Below are positions 11,241 through 23,344 of a stretch of DNA of 64,000 nt, piece by piece. The notes below the pieces were generated by a model. The model ran no database searches. It saw nothing but the letters and a program-made list of their open reading frames with translations, and was not told the origin of the DNA. Positions within the stretch are counted from its first letter, which is position 1; each line of letters opens with the position of its first letter. A program made the translations under genes and the position numbers. The DNA is from Spirodela intermedia (lineage: Eukaryota; Streptophyta; Magnoliopsida; Alismatales; Araceae): positions 2,836,501-2,900,500 of the forward strand of contig LR746269.1 in assembly GCA_902729315.2 (NCBI GenBank), in the 5' to 3' direction.

Positions 11241-14130
11241 AATCCTATTGCCAATCTTTCTTTAATTACTGTACATAAAAGTTGGTCATAGTGCAATATA
11301 ATTGTTCTCCTTTATACAAAAATGTACTTGTAGGAGCACAACATACATTGAGAGAGAAAGAGCTACTTGGTTGGTGACCCATGTACATCTAGAAGACTAA
11401 TAATGAAGAAATCACCTATAAGATCCTAGCCGCTTAAAGAGACCTATAGTGTGTTCTCGAAATTCAATGAATTCAGCACTGTGATTTTGCCTTTGAGTTC
11501 TTCTTTTCAAAAATAATAAACTATCAATTTCTTAAGTATAGAAGGAAAATATATTTACTTTAGTGGTGATAAAGTTTTCATTATATGATTCTAAACACAC
11601 TAATTAAACACAATAAAGAAAAATAAGGGTTCAGAGAAATTTGAATGACTTTATAGGAAATGCATAGTATGTGATTACGACCATATGGTGTATAAGGTAA
11701 CATACAAGAAAAAACTACTGAAATATTTTTGGAGAAAGATAACATATAGAATAGTATGAGGCACATCCAAATATAAAATTTGTATTATTTTTTGCTCATT
11801 GGAGGTGTGTACACATGGAGTCTAGGAAAGCTGTGCGTGAGAAGAGAAATAAAAAAAGGAAATGTCCTCTTCAAAATGTGTACTCTATTACCTTGAGCAA
11901 GGACAAAAAATATGAGGATTAGATTTCAAGTTATTTATGAAATGATATAAATACATTCAATCTCTCATTCATACAATGAGGTATTGTTTTAAAAGAGAAG
12001 ACATTTATGAAAATTCAAGATTATCAAAACTAAGAAAAAATATTGGAGAGATAAGGGGGAATCATCAACATCATTTTGCTATATAGTATCACCTTCATCC
12101 AAGAACCATTGCATGAATATTGAGTGTCTGATATAACTAGTCAATTAAGTTTTTATCATCATTTAGTTTGGGAATTTAATGAATGAATTTCATGAATATT
12201 TTCCCTTAGTCATCCCAAGTTATCCATTACTACCTACTCCATTTGTTTGTAATTCTACTAGTGCTATGGCAACCCTCTTTGAACATAAGAACTATTTTTA
12301 GAGCTTAATGAAAAATAAACACAATTTTTAATTAATGTATTATAATATTGGTGACCAAAACTGAGACACCCATGATTCAACTTTCCCCATTATCCTTTCT
12401 TCCCCATCTCTTTACACTTATAACCATGTTCAGTGGTTTTGGAACTCTTCATATTTTCATGAAATTATAGCTATATATTACATTTCACATACCAAGTGAG
12501 TTAACTAGGATTAAAAAATAGTGGAAGATCAAATTTATAGGTTTCAAACACACTAAGTTTACTCCATTAGCTAGACACCTCATCAGTTGGTTCAACTTGC
12601 TCTTTATTAAGACTATTACTAGACTCTAAGACTTTACTAGTATCTTCTAGATTTATGACTCTTTGTGGGTTCAAATGCTCTAAACAAAACTTATATAACA
12701 TTAATGGTTCTAGGTCACCCGAAGCATTCTAAAACACTTCTTCTCTATTTTGCCTCTATGTCAACATGATCATGATCTTGTACTCACTTACAATGGTATC
12801 AATACCATTAGGAATCCTATCCAATATATTTAAGTCACTATTTGACTTAATCTTGTCTGCTTCAATAATTAATGTGTGAGAGAGATCTCTGAGAATCTTT
12901 CCACCACTTGAAACATTATCTTCCACAGGGCTCCTGCGGCAGCTACCTCAACACCCTCCACTGAGTCATGAAATCCTAGACTCTTTTTAATACCAAGAGA
13001 GAACGGAAGAAAAATGTTTTATTTTCTCTTCTTGCCTCATGCAATGAGGTCGTTTCTTGTAGATTATCAGAAGTGTATGAGAATGAAACATATCTGGGTC
13101 AAGGGATGTAGGAGAAGGTTCCGTTGCGAGGAAGAAAAGAGTGCTATTCTCTTCTTATGCGGAGGGAGATTGGATGACACGAACTGCATTAGTAAAATGA
13201 GTCCAAGATTGTAGCGCCCAATTGATTCTTCACTCATTATCTTTGAGTAAAACTAAAACTTAGAAACAGGGAATACAAGTTTGTAAGATGTTTCAAAGCC
13301 ATGTTAAATGGTTGCAGTAACTCTATTTTCGGGGCAGATCAGGAAGAATTTCACTCAATACGACCTCAATATCCTTCATAAAATCTTGTGAGGAGGAGCT
13401 CAGCTCGTCACTTGGGATAGAGGATGACCTCATGATTGCACACCAATCGAAATGTTGCACTCTAGACCACCCAAAACCGTCTTTTAGTTTAGTTACACCG
13501 ACCCTCACTCAGATTTGAAACCTTTGACCAGATCCTCGTTATTCTTCAAACATTTTATGGCAATCAATTCGATTACTGTAATTATTATGGGCTTAACTAA
13601 GTTGTTTCCTTATCATATCAATCGGAAAAATCCATCACAATTGGCAGTACATCAATTGTGAAGTCATCCAGCAATGTACTTACAATTCAACACAAAGAAA
13701 ACAGACTTTGAAATTCTAGGCTCCAACATGACCTAGTGACTGTCAATGGAGGGGGTGAAGAGTGTAGAGAACAAAGAACGGGCTCCGAAATCATGGACAA
13801 CTGTGTAGATGCTCCTTGTGTTTGGATGGGCGAACATGAGGTCGATGCTCAATGTATGTTATTTCATGTTGTTCTCATGAGGCCCCATGTTCTCATGTTG
13901 TTCTTTCATCATCGTCTTGAAACAAGTGGCAAGCCTCGAAGGAAGAAAGAAGATCGCAGGACCGAGAACAGAGCATGGACACCTCGAGCCAGGCAGAAGC
14001 CATACACTCACAGACAAGTTTATTATAAGTACTGCGAGAGAGAGAGAGAGAGGTGTGGCGGTGATAATTCCTGGATTTATATTTTAGCCGAAGCTGAGAC
14101 AATTCTCACCAACAAAAACCAGATATATGA
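11240..14130. other. Intergenic region between the DUF1218 and RBCS genes
   Basis: Mostly AT-rich with no supportable gene. The last few hundred bases on the right are probably the RBCS 3' flank, with a GA run at about 14036-14052. Confidence 0.55.
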
Positions 14131-14299
14131 CGCCATTGTACAGCTCACATGTTGGGAATCGGCTAACGACGACGGAAAGAAGGGGAAATTGAAGTTGACT
14201 CAGAGTGGGGAAAAGAAAGAGGAACAAGACAGAGGAACATAGAGAAAGCTTATGGAAAGTTCAGAAGGGGGTACGATGGCCCCCAGCTGGACCGGCGGC

Positions 14300-14989
14300 T
14301 TAGTTGCCCGGGGGCTTGTAGGCGATGAAGCTGATGCACTGCACTTGGCGCTTGTTGTCGAAGCCGATGATCCTGCTGAAGTAGTTGGGGTAGGCCTTCT
14401 TGGCCTCCTCCACCTCCGCGATGACCTGGGAGGCGTCGGTGCAACCGAACATGGGCAGCTTCCACATGGTCCAGTAGCGCCCGTCATAGTACCCTGGCGA
14501 GCTGTGGTTCTCACGGTAGATGAATCCTTCCTGTGGTTGCCCCCCGACGGGGAGAGAGAGAGAGAGAGAGTGAGATCAGAATAAGAGCCATTATTTTGTA
14601 GAGGAAAGAGTTAGAGAGAGAGACAGAGACAGAGACAGAGACACAGAGAGAGAGGAAGGGAGGGAGGGCGAGTGACTTGCTTTCGAGATTTCAATGCAGG
14701 GAATCCAGCCGTTGCGGATGAGGTACTCGACCTCCTTGGCGAGGGCCTCAACGCTGAGATCTGGGAGGTAAGAGAGGGTCTCGAACTTCTTCAAGCCCTC
14801 CGGGGGCCACACCTGCATGCAGCGGACCCTGCCGCCGTTGCTGGGGAGAGTCGACAAATCGGCGTTGGCCTTGCGGGTGACCGGGAAGGCGGCGGAGGAC
14901 CGGAGCCCGTTGAAGGGCGCCACCATGTTGGTCTGGGCCGGGCTGGCGCGGGCCACTGCGGCGGTGGACACCATCATTGAGGAAGCCAT
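14300..14989 (-). CDS. RBCS: Ribulose-1,5-bisphosphate carboxylase small subunit precursor (chloroplast)
   Basis: The product is the small subunit of the Calvin-cycle CO2-fixing enzyme; eight copies cap the large-subunit octamer in the stroma. Two exons, 14989-14681 and 14530-14300, encode 179 residues. Residues 1-57 form a Ser/Ala-rich transit peptide ending GGRVRC. The mature protein starts [19 protein letters not shown] at residue 58. Exon 2 carries the family signatures [20 protein letters not shown] and IIGFDN, and ends YKPPGN. The 150-bp intron (14680-14531) is best read with a GC donor (AAA|GCAAGT) and CACAG acceptor, which gives [11 protein letters not shown] in phase 0 with the conserved Gly. 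A GT two bases further in (at 14676) would need a different acceptor and lose that Gly. The intron falls after mature codon 46; the classical intron near mature codons 2-3 is absent. Confidence 0.97.
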
Positions 14990-15077
14990 GGCAATCCCCC
15001 TCCTTCCTTCTTCCTCTTCTGTCGATGCCCGGATCCTTGTTCAGCTTGAGAGGTCATCGGATGTTTCCTCCGCCCGT

Positions 15078-15085
15078 TTAAATAG
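15078..15085 (-). promoter_or_regulatory. TATA box of RBCS
   Basis: The minus strand reads CTATTTAAA about 90 bp upstream of the RBCS start codon, a normal spacing for this gene family. Confidence 0.75.
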
Positions 15086-15231
15086 GCCCCAACACCGGCT
15101 CCAGGAGCTCTGGGAATCCAACGGCTGCCGTCGCCCCCAGACGATGTCAGGCAATCCTTCGCCGTTAGACGCCAAGCGGGGGGGTGACTACATCCCCGCC
15201 ACCACACACGGCCTCGCCAGAGAGATTCCAT

Positions 15232-15290
15232 CCTTATCGCCAGGCCCTGCTCCCCTCTGGACACGTGGCGCGTTCTCCTTCATCTTATCC
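15232..15290 (-). promoter_or_regulatory. RBCS light-regulatory array: I-box, G-box, I-box
   Basis: On the minus strand GATAAGG lies at 15238-15232, a CACGTG core in GCCACGTGTC lies at 15267-15262, and GGATAAG lies at 15290-15284. This places two GATAAG I-boxes around a G-box within 60 bp, about 150-200 bp upstream of the TATA box. Paired I-box and G-box modules are the classical light-responsive unit of RBCS promoters. Order and spacing are read directly; function is inferred from the family. Confidence 0.8.
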
Positions 15291-15309
15291 GACGGCGAAG
15301 GGAATGTGT

Positions 15310-16700
15310 GAAGCTGCTTCGTCTGGCCGTCGGCCTCCACCCTTCCATCTCTGCCCTCCCCCCCCCTTTTTCCTCCCTCTTCTGCTCTTCTCTTCCTCCT
15401 ACTGCAATCAAGTTATCCTCTTTCTCATCCTCCAAGGAAGAACGAACCACACAGGCTCAATGGACGGCGCTCTTTTCAGGCTCAAAATGAATAATAAACT
15501 AAAATACTCAGACCCTCTCCTTGTGAATCTTTGAAAACCCTCCCCATCAATTAAACTTCCTGAAAGAAGGGAGTTTTCCTATAATATTTGATAAAATTAC
15601 CCTTTTAGTGCCCTTTAATGAAGGTTTGACGACGGTGAACTGTCTTTGCTCTCATTTGCAGTCAAAACATCTTCAGGCTGGTCTGTTCGAGTGAACTCGG
15701 CAAGATGAAATGTATGTTTTAAGTTGTAAAAAGGACTCAACCATCATCTGCTCTTCCTTCACCAGTGACACCCTATTCCCTCCATCCCCGTGAAGCCATG
15801 GAAGCGCCGCCATCCTTTCAGTCTTTCCTCTTCCCTCTCCCACTTTCAGGAGGGGAAGAGGCTGGCTGCAAACCCATGTTAACCGTAGTATCCTTTATCA
15901 TGCATCCTTTTCCTTTACCGGTAATACCCTCCTAATTCCTCCCCGCTCCCGCACGTAAGCCCCCCACGGAGCAGTAACTGTCCAGACCAGTGATGGCGGT
16001 GGACCTCACAAGTCTCTCCCCCAACCACCCCTCGTGAAGGTAAGAAGGTAAGTAGCCATTAGGGCCGAACCAGAGAGACTCCCGCTTATCTTTTACCGTT
16101 GACAGCCTGCCCCCTTCCTGCCTCTTCCCTCCGCCGCTACTGTGGGCTATCCCGGATGCCATCGCTCACTGAAAGCGAGTGACCGCGGTGGTGCACACCT
16201 AACAAGCTCCCTCTTGCGGCCTAGCCTCTCCTTGTGGTCTTCAATACCCTCCCTAATCTCTAAAGGGTTGCGGGGTCCCCCCCCCAACCCGCCCGTCGTC
16301 TTCCATTAGAAGCATCAGGCCTCTCCCTTCGGACGCTTGCATGCCCGTGGATAACATCCGCAGCGGATTAGTGAGACTCGCGACCACACATCCAACCTAC
16401 ACGGATTTCACGGATTTAGCCTCTTGCCTCAAGTTTTCCCCATTTCTGATGCAAGTTCAGAATTTTGGAAGATGGTTATCTTGTTTTTAAAAACAATTGA
16501 ATTTGTGGAGGAGGCGGTGTCAAGGGGGGATATCAGCGAGAATCTGTGGGCCCGGCACGCCCGAAGCCTAGGGTGGGCTAAGCTCTGATCTTCGATGGGG
16601 CTCGGGTCAACTTCGAAGCTCATTGGTTTCCCATCTAACCTTCCCCTCGTATGGTACCTATCTCCCCTACCTCCCTCTCTCCCCGGAGACTATTCTATCC
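15310..16700. other. Distal RBCS upstream region, pyrimidine-rich on the plus strand
   Basis: Intermediate-GC sequence rich in CCCT and CTCC words. No start codon with coding structure, splice pattern or RNA gene could be supported. It may be distal promoter or decayed repeat DNA. Confidence 0.45.
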
Positions 16701-19700
16701 AGTCGGCGCCTGTTTTCCAAAGCTTATTTCAGGGCTTTTGCCAAGAACCTGCTCCCATTATAATCGTGTAGAGGACATCAGAGTTCAAGCTGGCCTTTGA
16801 TGGCCAGCACTGTAGATTAATTGCCCTAATAAAAATCCACTGAAAATTTTTAGTCTAAGAAATGCTGTGCTGTTTCGGTTCTCATAACATTTAGTCCAGG
16901 AAGTAAACATAGTCTCCCTCATGACATTTTCTTCTTGACACCAAATGGGTTAAAGTATACAAGGTACATATATTCACGACTTGAGTAACTCTTCAAATGG
17001 GTTAAGGTTTCTTTCTCTGGTTCATGGGCGACTTCAAACCATACTGGAAGTGATAAAAAATGTCATTTTTTCTTATACCAGGGGATATAGCTTAATTTAA
17101 TTTGATGTATATAACAGCATATTTAATAATCTCAAGCTTTATCAATATGATGAAAGGACGTGGAGACAGCCGCAATAGAATGTGATTTGGAAGCAACATG
17201 TGGGGCTGTAGAAATTAGTCGGTGGTAGCAGTGCATGCTGGTTCCATATACATTTTGTCTTTTTACTAATTGTGACCTTGTCCCCAAGTTCAAGTATTAA
17301 GAAAAAAAATGGTTTAAACTATAAATATCATGTGATCACTTCAAGAACTCTGATTTTTAGTGGCAGTTCCTTTTTTGACATCAATTAGTGGCATTTGAAT
17401 GGTATGTAAACAATAAATACATGTTTTCTTTGGAAAATGAAAGACATCTGATACATCAGCATATTTTACTACCAATTGACTTGGAAAAATGAATGTATAT
17501 TACTTCAAGATTAGGTAACTAACTCTAAAAAAACTTACTATAATTTGCTGATGTAAAATGAATTGAGTATCTAAAACTTAGCATTCCAATTCCCTGTTGA
17601 GGAAGAAATCAATTAAAGAAGTGCAACATAGATCCATGTATGTTGCTACATGAAAGACATGCCCATTTGGATGTATAGCTTTATTGTCGTTGACTAGAGG
17701 CTAAATGAACTAAATCAGTAGTGCATTATGTGATTATCCTTCTGATCCCTATTTGTGTGTTTTCCATACATTTCACAAAACTTTTTCTACTTTTCGTGAT
17801 CTTTAATATTGTATGTTTTTTTAAAGTATTTTATTAGTTATCTTATTTTGAATATTTTAGTGGCTTATTTTACCCAAGTGTTACTTCTTAGCATTTACAA
17901 CATCATCTAGATCAATCATAATAACCAGATTAGCACATAGCTAATCCCTTCTAGATTCATTATTACACATTAGCCTAAGTAGAATGAGCTATAGTTCTAC
18001 TCATATGAACGATTTATCATTATAGTCAAATACAGAATTAGAATGAGTTGCCCTACTTATATGCAGCAGTTCAATGCTTCAATAGGCATGGAATGCTTTA
18101 CATGATGTTATAAAAGCTACTCTTGTATGGAGTAGATTGGAATGTTGGTGCATCAATTATATGTTTCTTTTATTATGTTAGTTTTTCCTTTAATCTTATG
18201 TTGACTCTTTGGAGTATCTACGTAGATATTATGGCTCTCACTTTTTTCTTTTCTCCCTCTCCACTTCTATTTAATGTAGGCTGAATTCCACTCCTTATAT
18301 CCTATGTTTTGGGTGGTCCAATGGTGAGTTTCAACCGTTAAAAGTTGTGCCATTTTCTGTCACATCAATGCCTAAATTTAAGCTTCTAAAATGTAAGTTA
18401 ATATTGTAAAATTATTGAATCTTGATAGGTTGTTTGTTACATTGCATTTGTCATTAAAATATCTTCATGAAGAGTAAATGGTTATACATGTGAGAGTTAA
18501 TTGTATTTAAAAACTATTTTTGACTATTTTAAGGTTTATATAGATTAGTTTGCCCTAGGGAGTATGTTTCTTGGTTTAAGGCATATTTTCATCTACAAGG
18601 ATTTAAATCATCATATAGTGTAGTTATATTATTCTAAGATTACCATTTTACCTTAGTATCCACTTTCTTATCACCAAAATTATTTATGATGCTAAAGCCA
18701 ACATCTTGATCAAGTAGTAGAAGGTTTGAAATTAAGATATATAAAAAAGAAATTGGTTTTCTTCTCCAAAAGAAGTAATGTAGTCATATTGATAAATTAT
18801 ATGTTGTGTTTCCCTTGAAGCTATTATATATAGATATATATATACATATAAGCTTATGAAGGAGGACCATTTCCCTAAACACAAAGTACTTTGAATTTCT
18901 TATTGTTAGTGGAAAAAAAAGATTGTAATATGCCCAACTAATCCTAGCCATTTTTAGTAGTGGTCTACTAATCTTGCGATTCACATTTATGATATGTAAA
19001 GAAACTACATACAAATTGTTTGCAGAAGTTTAGAGAAAGAATGTTTTTTCCTTTCAAAGACAAATGGGTTGGTTGCTCCTCTACATGAAAACAAGAATTT
19101 ACATTAGAATATAAATTAACTGATTTGATAGATTAATTCATAGTTGTTAAAGTTGTATCTTGATACATTTTGTGACTATTTTGATAGATTCTATCTTATA
19201 AATAATTTTTCTTATGTTCCATTAAATTAGTCAATTATAATTTCAATGAAGAAGTGTCCTAGTTTAATCCCAAAGTTTTATTACTTAAGAGCAGTGAATC
19301 AACACAAATGATGTCGCTTTAAATAGGTGATCGAGATCACAAATAACAAGTTTTTTATACTTCATAAGATTTAGGTTGATTAATCTTCTTTTTTTTTCTC
19401 AATAAGCTCAAAAGATAGTGTTTTTATAATTTATGTCCAAGTTATCCTCATATCTTGAAACAACTTTGCAAGAATCAAGAAAAAAAATAACATTTGATGA
19501 ATTAGTATGTAATCAAAGATCTTGGACAGATCAAGTAACTATCAAGAATAGTAATTTATTTTTATTTTTTTTTGTCATTTGTTGTATATGATCGAAGATT
19601 AATGAAATATTTACTACTTATTAATTTATTATTATATGATTTATACTAGTGTCTTGGTCAAGTACGAAATATTTAATTTATGAGAAATACTCACTTTTTA
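16700..19700. other. AT-rich intergenic region
   Basis: About 3 kb without a supportable gene, RNA or clear repeat boundary. Confidence 0.55.
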
Positions 19701-19739
19701 TGCCAAGTTGGAAATCACATTTTACAAGAATGTTGTGAG

Positions 19740-22205
19740 TAACTTTCTAGATCTCTATGGGTCTAGATCTTAAGTGGTGGGTATATGAGTATACAAGATG
19801 GTACCCTTCAAAGTTGGGTTGGGCTTCAATTTGAGCCCATGATAACTCAACCTTTTTTGGCCCCATCTTTGAGGAAACCAAAGTGTCAAAATCCATAGTT
19901 TCCTGATTAGTGGGGTCCATTGAAGCCCTCATTGAAAGAATTAAGAATTTATTTTATTATTTAGTTGATGCCAATTTATTATAGCATGTAAATACTCAGG
20001 TCAATTGGTGGCATGTTAGATTGTTTGACAGCACTAAGGTTTCAATATAGGGTAAATTTTACATGCTTAATTTAGTAGTTAGAGTAATTCAACATAAATA
20101 TTTCTTTAAATATCTTTAAGTTATATAGATTCCCATTCATATAATCTGACATATATGGTGAACATTATGCACCAACTTTAGGATTGGTGTCGAAATGATT
20201 AAAAATGAATTACAAGCTTTTTATTAGAGAATTAGGTCAGCTCGATAAAAATTATGCAGAAAAATGTAACATATTTGTATGATTCACCATGTTGTAGAAA
20301 ATATAATGTTTCTTTTAACCAAATAATTTATTAATACTCAAAGTAATATTTATTTTAACAATGACAAGTTCAATGTGAAGACAATAAAGAAAGTCACATA
20401 AATCTTCATGTTCTAGGAACTTTCAAAAAATATTAAATATGATATTCTAGATAAATTCTAAGTTACTAAAAATTTCACTATAAGATTTAGTAGCGTCCAA
20501 CCTATTGACTGCTTGTAGTTATCAATTGATGTGGCTAACTTTATTTTTACATTGTGAATTGAAATTCTAACATGAAGTTCAAATTCAGCCATGTCTTTAT
20601 TTTCTATAATACATTGGTGTGAATTATATAATTCAAATTTCTATGATTTTTAGGTGCAAGCCTATGAAAAATCAAGCCTCCACAAACTTTATGTTCTCTA
20701 ATATATTTTTTCTCACATAATTTTTTGAAATAATTATCTAATACATTTTGAAAATCCATGAAGTTCTCATTAATCACCAAATAGACTATCTCACAATATT
20801 TAATAATATTAACATTATTACCCAAATTGTGAATATTCCTACTTGGAAGGTGAAAAAGTAATAAGATAAAGAGAGTACATAATAGAGAGGAGGGAAACTA
20901 GGCTATTGACAAAAACTACATTTGGTAAGTTATTTGATTATGTGAAATTAGTAATATAGAGGGAAAATAGGCCATTTGATAGAGTCATGACATGTCATAA
21001 CTCATTCGATGTCCACAATGAGTCATTTTGACCCAATTTAAGCTAATTTATTCAAATTTAACCACATGACCTTGTCTCTATACAACTATGTCAATGATGA
21101 CCTAGTCCTAAATTCTACAAAGACTTTTATTTTTTTTCATTTTAACATAGTTTAATTATCTGTCCATTAGCATCTAGCATCTAAAATAAATATAATAGAA
21201 AATACATTTAGTAGGGTTATAAACAAAGGCAATTTCATGAGACCATATAAGATTTAGGATTTTTTGAGTTGACTAAAATAATTAGGATTTTTGGATAGGA
21301 GAGAGTACAAGAAAAGAGATTGTTATTTCAACACACTAGAAGTTAAAGGTGCTAGACACAAAAGAGAGTAAGGATCTCAATGGACTAGGACCTCTAAGTG
21401 ATTTAGAGTTTCTTTTAGCTTCTAGGTATAATCTTTCCATACTTGTCCCCAAATCAAAATTTGGTGAAATTTGTCGGTTAGATGTGAGAATCATTTTCAA
21501 CCTAAATTTAAAGACATAACCATTAGCTAGGAGGTCAAATGTCCAACTTAGATTGGCCTCTTCCACACTAATAGGCAAATAAGTTCACTTATTTGATATT
21601 AAATTAAGTTTTAATGAGCTCATATGTGGAGTTGATAATCAGCTTTAAGGGTTATTAATTTCATCATTGAGTTGGGCAATGGCTGAGCATTACCAACAAC
21701 CAATTTGCTGGGAAGGCTAAATAGGGCCTATGCCAAGAGTCAAAAACCAATTTTTTCTTGCCATGTAGATGCCATGTAGATGCCATGTAGATGCCATGTA
21801 GATGCCATGTAGATGCCATGTAGATTTCCTTATTTACAACCTTTTTTTTTGTAAAAAAATATAAAGCTTGTGGCCTAGAATCTCATAACCCTTTTTTTTC
21901 TTGATTGCTGACTACTCTACAATCATCAATGTGGCCCCGTGAGTATTTACATGCTATGATGGATCCCATCAACATAAATGGGCATCAATTAAATAATATA
22001 AATTAATTCTTGATTCTTCATTGGTGGACCCCACCACTGGATTCTGACCACTTCGTTTCCTCAAAGATGGGCCCCAAAAGGGTTTTGAGCTATGGTAGGC
22101 CTAACTTGAAGCCTGGCCCAACCTTATGGGGTTCCGGCTTGTATACCCATACCCGCCACGTAATACTCAGACCCGATAAAGATCCGGAAAGTCAGTTATA
22201 ACTTT
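19740..22205. mobile_element. Candidate non-autonomous DNA element with long terminal inverted repeats
   Basis: The left arm (about 19740-20010) and right arm (about 21930-22205) are inverted copies of each other. Reading the left arm on the minus strand gives GAGTATTTACATGCTAT, GTTTCCTCAAAGATGGG and TATACTCATA in the same order as GAGTATTTACATGCTAT, GTTTCCTCAAAGATGGG and TATACCCATA on the plus strand of the right arm. Identity is about 75-80% by eye over roughly 270 bp. The 1.9-kb interior is AT-rich and shows no transposase frame. Long inverted arms without coding capacity fit a Mutator-like non-autonomous element, but I could not fix exact ends or target-site duplications. A segmental inverted duplication is the alternative. 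Confidence 0.55.
21760..21825 (+). repeat. 11-bp minisatellite, six perfect units
   Basis: The unit GCCATGTAGAT is repeated exactly six times (66 bp). It sits just inside the right arm of the inverted-repeat element. Perfect identity indicates recent expansion. Confidence 0.95.
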
Positions 22206-22209
22206 GGTT

Positions 22210-23190
22210 CACACTTTCGATGTCGGCCCATAGAGGCTTGCCGAGTCGGCCGGAATCTGAACCGTAGATTTGTAATCTATTCAATCTCCACCGTTACTTC
22301 GGCAGGGCCCCATCTGTGGCCGACATAGAAACGTGTGGATATTCTCCTCACGAATACGCACGTCTACGAAACGTCACCTCGGCAGCAATTACCACCCGCA
22401 CCCCTTAATCTGCCATTTCTTACGAAATAACCAATGCATCCGATTGACCAATTTCCACCGTACGATCGGTCGGTTGACGTCGGCCTCCGATCTTATCAGA
22501 AGGATCGCGATCACGTGGCGGTGGGCTGGTGGTGAAGCATCTTGCACGTAACAATCCGGAGGTTAGATATTTTCGAGGCGCACGTGCGAACAAGTAGTTA
22601 AAAATGAGACTCGCCCCGTCTTCGGACAGGCCGCGCCCCGCTTCCCGCTCCAGAGAGACCATCCCATTTATAGTAATTTCTGTTTCCCATAAATGGGAAA
22701 TAATGAATTATATGATATTTTAAGAATGCCACTTTCCTGCGTCGTTAAAGAAATCGAGGAAATAGCCGCCCCGTCGTCATCGCCAGCGCGCATGCGATTT
22801 ATTTAATTAAATAATTTGACAATTACCCCCGCGAACATTTAATAAGTAATATAGACATCACCCGGAAAATATGTGGTATCCGTACGACCACTGCCCGACA
22901 AGGGGGGCTGGAGGCGGTGAGTGGACCGCCAAGGTGACCCTCCCCGGAAGCGGATTCCGCTTTTCGACCGATGGGGGAATCGAATTTGGGAGGCGGCGGT
23001 GAGACGAGATTCGATGGGGGGCACCGCCATCCGGTCATTAAATAATGGGAAAGCACGAGTGGTGGAGGCTGCGTAGACTTACCGCCTACCGCCCACCGCC
23101 CTACCACCTCTCATCCCTCACATCGTCTTCCTCCTGCCCCTCCCTCCCTGTTTCTTCAAATAGTAAGGAAATGGTGTCTAATCTGGTCGG
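22210..23190. other. Upstream region of the 23.3-kb gene
   Basis: GC content rises from about 22.2 kb. No additional gene is supported. The segment holds the promoter region of the next gene and possibly the outer flank of the inverted-repeat element. Confidence 0.5.
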
Positions 23191-23200
23191 TTCCTGTCCG

Positions 23201-23208
23201 TATATATG
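23201..23208 (+). promoter_or_regulatory. TATA box of the 23.3-kb gene
   Basis: TATATATG lies about 140 bp upstream of the start codon and is followed by a pyrimidine-rich stretch, a plausible core promoter. Confidence 0.6.
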
Positions 23209-23263
23209 CCCTCCGGCAGCCCTCCTCTCTTCTGGGTCCTCTCTCGGCCTCCTCTGGAACTTG

Positions 23264-23285
23264 CCCTAACCCTAACCCTAACCCT
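23264..23285 (+). promoter_or_regulatory. Telo-box-like (CCCTAAA-type) repeat in the 5'UTR
   Basis: CCCTAACCCTAACCCTAACC is present, just over three telomere-like units, between the TATA box and the ATG. Telo-boxes near transcription starts are known from plant genes active in dividing cells, and a tandem run of this length is unusual. A function here is inference. Confidence 0.65.
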
Positions 23286-23344
23286 GCCTCCTGTTTCTCG
23301 CCCCCCCTTCTCTCTCTCTCTCTCTCGGAGCTGCGACGGAGAAG

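Noticed and set aside
13736-14242. 168-residue plus-strand frame next to RBCS
   Set aside because: It overlaps the RBCS 3' flank, includes a GA run and shows no domain.
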